A stretch of DNA of 8,413 bases, taken from NCBI GenBank assembly GCA_041946865.1, contig JBHGBF010000244.1, positions 1-8,413 of the forward strand. Reading direction: 5' to 3'. The stretch is from RPQK01 sp041946865. Its GTDB lineage: Bacteria; Acidobacteriota; UBA6911; RPQK01. The notes under the pieces were generated by a model that was not told the origin of the DNA, ran no database searches, and was given only the letters and a program-made list of their open reading frames with translations. Numbering within the stretch: the stretch's first letter is position 1; each line of letters begins with the position of its first letter. The position numbers and the translations under genes were made by a program. Of this stretch, positions 7,149-8,413 are shown piece by piece.

Positions 7149-7859
7149 CTACGCTTCGTCCCCCTCAGTTTCAGTGATGAACTGGTATCCCACCCCTCGC
7201 ATGGTCCTAATCAAGTCGCGAGGTCCGAGCTTCTTGCGCAGACGGCTGATGTGAACATCGATAGCACGGTCGAAAGCCGTCACTTCCCGATTGTACAACT
7301 GTTGGGCGATGTCATCCCGCGAGACGACTCTACCGGCCAGATTCATGAGGATTTCGAGGATCTGGTACTCAATACTGGTCACGTCGATTTCAGCGTCGTC
7401 GCGGAACACGCGGCGAGAAGTAGGTTCCAGGCGAATCCCGCAAATCTGCAGCGGCGCTCGATCGGTCAGCGGGTAGGCCCGGCGCAGCACTGCGCGAATG
7501 CGGGCCACGAGCTCGCCTGGTTCGAAGGGTTTGGGCAAGTAGTCGTCGGCGCCAGACTCCAGGCCTCGAATCCGGCTCTGCGACTCCGTCCTTGCTGTCA
7601 GCATCAGGACCGGGATCCGGCTCTCCTTGCGCAGCCGGCGCAATACCTCGAAGCCGTCAAACCCGGGCATCATGACGTCAAGAACGACGAGGTCGTATTT
7701 TCGGGAAAGGGCATCCTTAAGCGCGTTAGGTCCGTTGTGGGCAGCGCCCACAATGAAGCCGTTTTGAATCAGGAACTCGCGCATCAGGGCGACCAACTCC
7801 TGGTCGTCGTCGGCGACAAGGATGCGCGATCCGAACGATCCAATCGTGGCCACGTGCAC
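7149..7859 (-). CDS. OmpR/PhoB-family response regulator, CpxR-like
   Basis: This DNA-binding regulator is 236 aa from the chosen GTG. Receiver domain (about 12-125): acidic pocket DDD (17-19), phosphoacceptor Asp61 in DLVVLDVMMPGFDG, Thr88 in VLMLTAR, and Lys110 in DYLPKPFEPGE. The winged-helix DNA-binding domain (about 137-230) includes TSIEYQILEIL, recognition helix DRAIDVHISRLRKKLG (197-212) and wing RTMRGVGYQF (218-227). The frame stays open upstream to a TTG at 7898, but those 13 codons are only the translated 9-nt repeat (LPLLSLLS). AGG sits 6 nt before the GTG at 7859, so I prefer that start; the GTG at 7853 is also possible. It is first gene of the operon with the kinase, and likely autoregulated given the tandem motif in its leader. 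Confidence 0.93.
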   Translation of the reverse strand: MHVATIGSFGSRILVADDDQELVALMREFLIQNGFIVGAAHNGPNALKDALSRKYDLVVLDVMMPGFDGFEVLRRLRKESRIPVLMLTARTESQSRIRGLESGADDYLPKPFEPGELVARIRAVLRRAYPLTDRAPLQICGIRLEPTSRRVFRDDAEIDVTSIEYQILEILMNLAGRVVSRDDIAQQLYNREVTAFDRAIDVHISRLRKKLGPRDLIRTMRGVGYQFITETEGDEA

Positions 7860-7865
7860 ATTCTG

Positions 7866-7868
7866 CCT
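7866..7868 (-). promoter_or_regulatory. Ribosome binding site supporting the GTG start at 7859
   Basis: On the minus strand AGG stands 6 nt before the GTG, in TTTCAGGCAGAAT. It is weak, but better than anything in front of the upstream TTG at 7898. Confidence 0.4.
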
Positions 7869-7873
7869 GAAAG

Positions 7874-7900
7874 ACAACAAGGACAACAAGGGCAGCAAGG
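7874..7900. repeat. Three 9-nt tandem repeats in the regulator leader
   Basis: ACAACAAGG, ACAACAAGG and GCAGCAAGG follow without gaps. The unit length matches the repeats at 5768-5848 but the sequence is different. Read on the minus strand they lie in the untranslated leader just before the regulator's ribosome binding site, and would give a Leu-rich leader if translated from a TTG. Confidence 0.65.
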
Positions 7901-7901
7901 A

Positions 7902-7918
7902 CTCAGCTGATAGCTGAG
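7902..7918. repeat. 17-nt palindrome in the regulator leader
   Basis: CTCAGCT-GAT-AGCTGAG is a perfect inverted repeat with 7-bp arms, abutting the 9-nt repeats. Its minus-strand reading contains heptad AGCTATC, shared with the efflux leader. It could be an operator or a short leader hairpin 43 nt before the regulator's start codon. Confidence 0.4.
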
Positions 7919-7921
7919 AAG

Positions 7922-7950
7922 GTATTAAAACATCGAAGATACATCAAAAC
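7922..7950 (-). promoter_or_regulatory. Candidate promoter and tandem binding site of the two-component operon
   Basis: On the minus strand TAATAC (7927-7922) resembles a -10 box. At -35 spacing only GTTTTG (7950-7945) is found, which is poor. Directly upstream of the -10, in plus-strand reading, two 11-mers lie head to tail: AAACATCGAAG (7928-7938) and ATACATCAAAA (7939-7949), identical at 8 of 11 positions with core ACATC. Tandem half-sites about 11 bp apart plus a weak -35 are the usual arrangement for OmpR/PhoB-type regulators, so autoregulation is plausible. A small CCCC-AAC-GGGG hairpin sits next to it (7950-7960). Nothing else is supported between 7961 and 8088 apart from a second TTGACA at 8026-8031 without a good -10. 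Confidence 0.3.
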
Positions 7951-8088
7951 CCCAACGGGGGCTAACATAGTCGTCAGGACGAGATCAAAGAACGCCCCAA
8001 AACACGGTCGGGAGAAATCTATCGCTTGACAACCGAACCCGCTGCGCCGTTCGCCCTTTCACCTCCAAATCAGGGCCGTCCAGCAGGT

Positions 8089-8118
8089 TTGACAAGGGCG
8101 GAGGATCTCGGCGAAAAT
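8089..8118 (+). promoter_or_regulatory. Sigma70-like promoter of tRNA-Glu
   Basis: A perfect -35 box TTGACA (8089-8094) is followed after 18 bp by GAAAAT (8113-8118), which matches four of six -10 positions. The end of the -10 is 16 nt before the first base of the mature tRNA, giving a short 5' leader. The placement fits a strong, stable-RNA promoter. Confidence 0.6.
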
Positions 8119-8134
8119 AAAGCTTCCTGAAGGT

Positions 8135-8207
8135 GGCCCTGTCGTCTAGTGGCCTAGGACGCTGGCCTCTCACGCCGGTAACACGGGTTCGAATCCCGTC
8201 GGGGCTA
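8135..8207 (+). tRNA. tRNA-Glu (anticodon CUC)
   Basis: The 73-nt cloverleaf is complete. The acceptor stem GGCCCTG/CGGGGCT pairs with two wobbles (G1-U72, U6-G67). The D arm is GTCT...AGGAC, and the anticodon stem CTGGC/GCCGG encloses loop CTCTCAC with CUC at 8169-8171, reading GAG. The variable loop is short, and the T arm ACGGG-TTCGAAT-CCCGT contains the invariant TTC. The discriminator is A and CCA is not encoded, so it must be added enzymatically. A HepT-like fragment on the opposite strand ends 7 nt downstream, making the tRNA 3' end a candidate recombination boundary. Confidence 0.95.
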
Positions 8208-8213
8208 AGCCTT

Positions 8214-8413
8214 TCAGAGGGGGTCCAAGACTCTTGCGACAGCCTCACCGATGACCTCCAAACTGCGCACGAAGGCGCGTTTCATTACCTCGCCTCTGAG
8301 AAAACTGTCCACGTCAACGCCCAACGATCGGACCGCCTGAATAGACCTCAATGTATCCTGGATTGGCTGGAAACACTCTGAGTCCTGTTCAGTAATGTGG
8401 AGTTGAGTGAGCT
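8214..8413 (-). pseudogene. HepT-like (DUF86) protein, C-terminally truncated and running off the window
   Basis: A minus-strand frame enters at the window edge and gives 65 residues before TGA at 8214-8216. Its core, SFLRGEVMKRAFVRSLEVIGEAV, matches the conserved centre of the HepT/DUF86 family (FLxDExxxRAxxRxLExIGEAxKR), preceded by helix IQDTLRSIQAVRSLGVDVD. HepT proteins are RNase-like toxins neutralised by a MntA/MenA-type nucleotidyltransferase. Family members normally continue about 40-50 residues past IGEA, through an RxxxH-type motif (MRNxLxH) needed for activity. Here the frame stops seven residues after IGEA (VARVLDPL), beside tRNA-Glu, so the active site is missing. Start and any antitoxin partner lie beyond position 8413. 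An intact but unusually short relative cannot be excluded. Confidence 0.65.

Noticed and set aside
7950..7961. CCCC-AAC-GGGG hairpin followed on the minus strand by TTTT, as a terminator
   Set aside because: The stem is only 4-5 bp and no minus-strand gene ends there; it sits inside the regulator's promoter region.
7985..8248. Minus-strand open frame giving GIRTRVTGVRGQRPRPLDD
   Set aside because: This is the well-known spurious translation of the antisense strand of a tRNA gene; the tRNA explains it.
8133..8381. Plus-strand open frame across the tRNA and its downstream flank
   Set aside because: It is a translation of the tRNA itself, and past it runs opposite to the HepT-like fragment, which has clear family similarity.

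Overview
The window reads as chromosomal DNA from a GC-rich Gram-negative bacterium. The evidence is an outer-membrane factor lipoprotein, a periplasmic adaptor and inner-membrane transporter parts encoded together, plus a sigma70-like promoter in front of a tRNA. Dispersed 9-nt intergenic repeats and the style of the efflux genes would fit Acidobacteriota or a similar environmental phylum, but that placement is a guess from impression; no marker here settles it.

Layout. (1) 1-1000 is a decayed accessory stretch. It holds the C-terminal part of an IS630-type transposase on the minus strand, N-terminally truncated and carrying two compensating frameshifts (about 221-660). A large palindromic structure lies beyond its stop (71-180), and 660-990 has no convincing gene. 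(2) 995-5763 is a tight plus-strand efflux operon: a candidate operator, an OprM/NodT-type outer-membrane factor lipoprotein, a MacA-type adaptor, a MacB-type ATPase as a separate protein, and a MacB/FtsX-type permease. The last two overlap by ATGA. (3) 5764-5848 is an 84-nt gap between convergent genes, built almost wholly of 9-nt repeats that form a 25-bp hairpin. (4) 5848-7859, minus strand, is an OmpR/CpxR-type response regulator followed after 5 nt by a CpxA-like sensor kinase. (5) 7860-8134 is the leader of that pair, with further short repeats and a candidate tandem binding site. (6) 8135-8207 is tRNA-Glu(CUC) with its own promoter. (7) 8214-8413, minus strand, is the truncated end of a HepT-like/DUF86 protein stopping 7 nt from the tRNA 3' end.

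How it works together. The efflux genes supply every layer of a tripartite ABC-driven pump: permease and ATPase in the inner membrane, adaptor in the periplasm, channel in the outer membrane. The facing two-component pair is a natural candidate regulator, because OmpR-family regulators bind short tandem half-sites and a 5-N5-5 tandem motif lies in front of the pump operon. This link is inferred from position and motif shape only. The cargo cannot be read from the sequence; macrolides, peptides, lipid-like molecules or siderophores are all possible for this family.

I did not find a clearly new biological system. The points most worth a second look are the HepT fragment cut off at the tRNA, the repeat architecture around the two-component operon, the candidate regulatory sites, and the palindrome beside the dead transposase.
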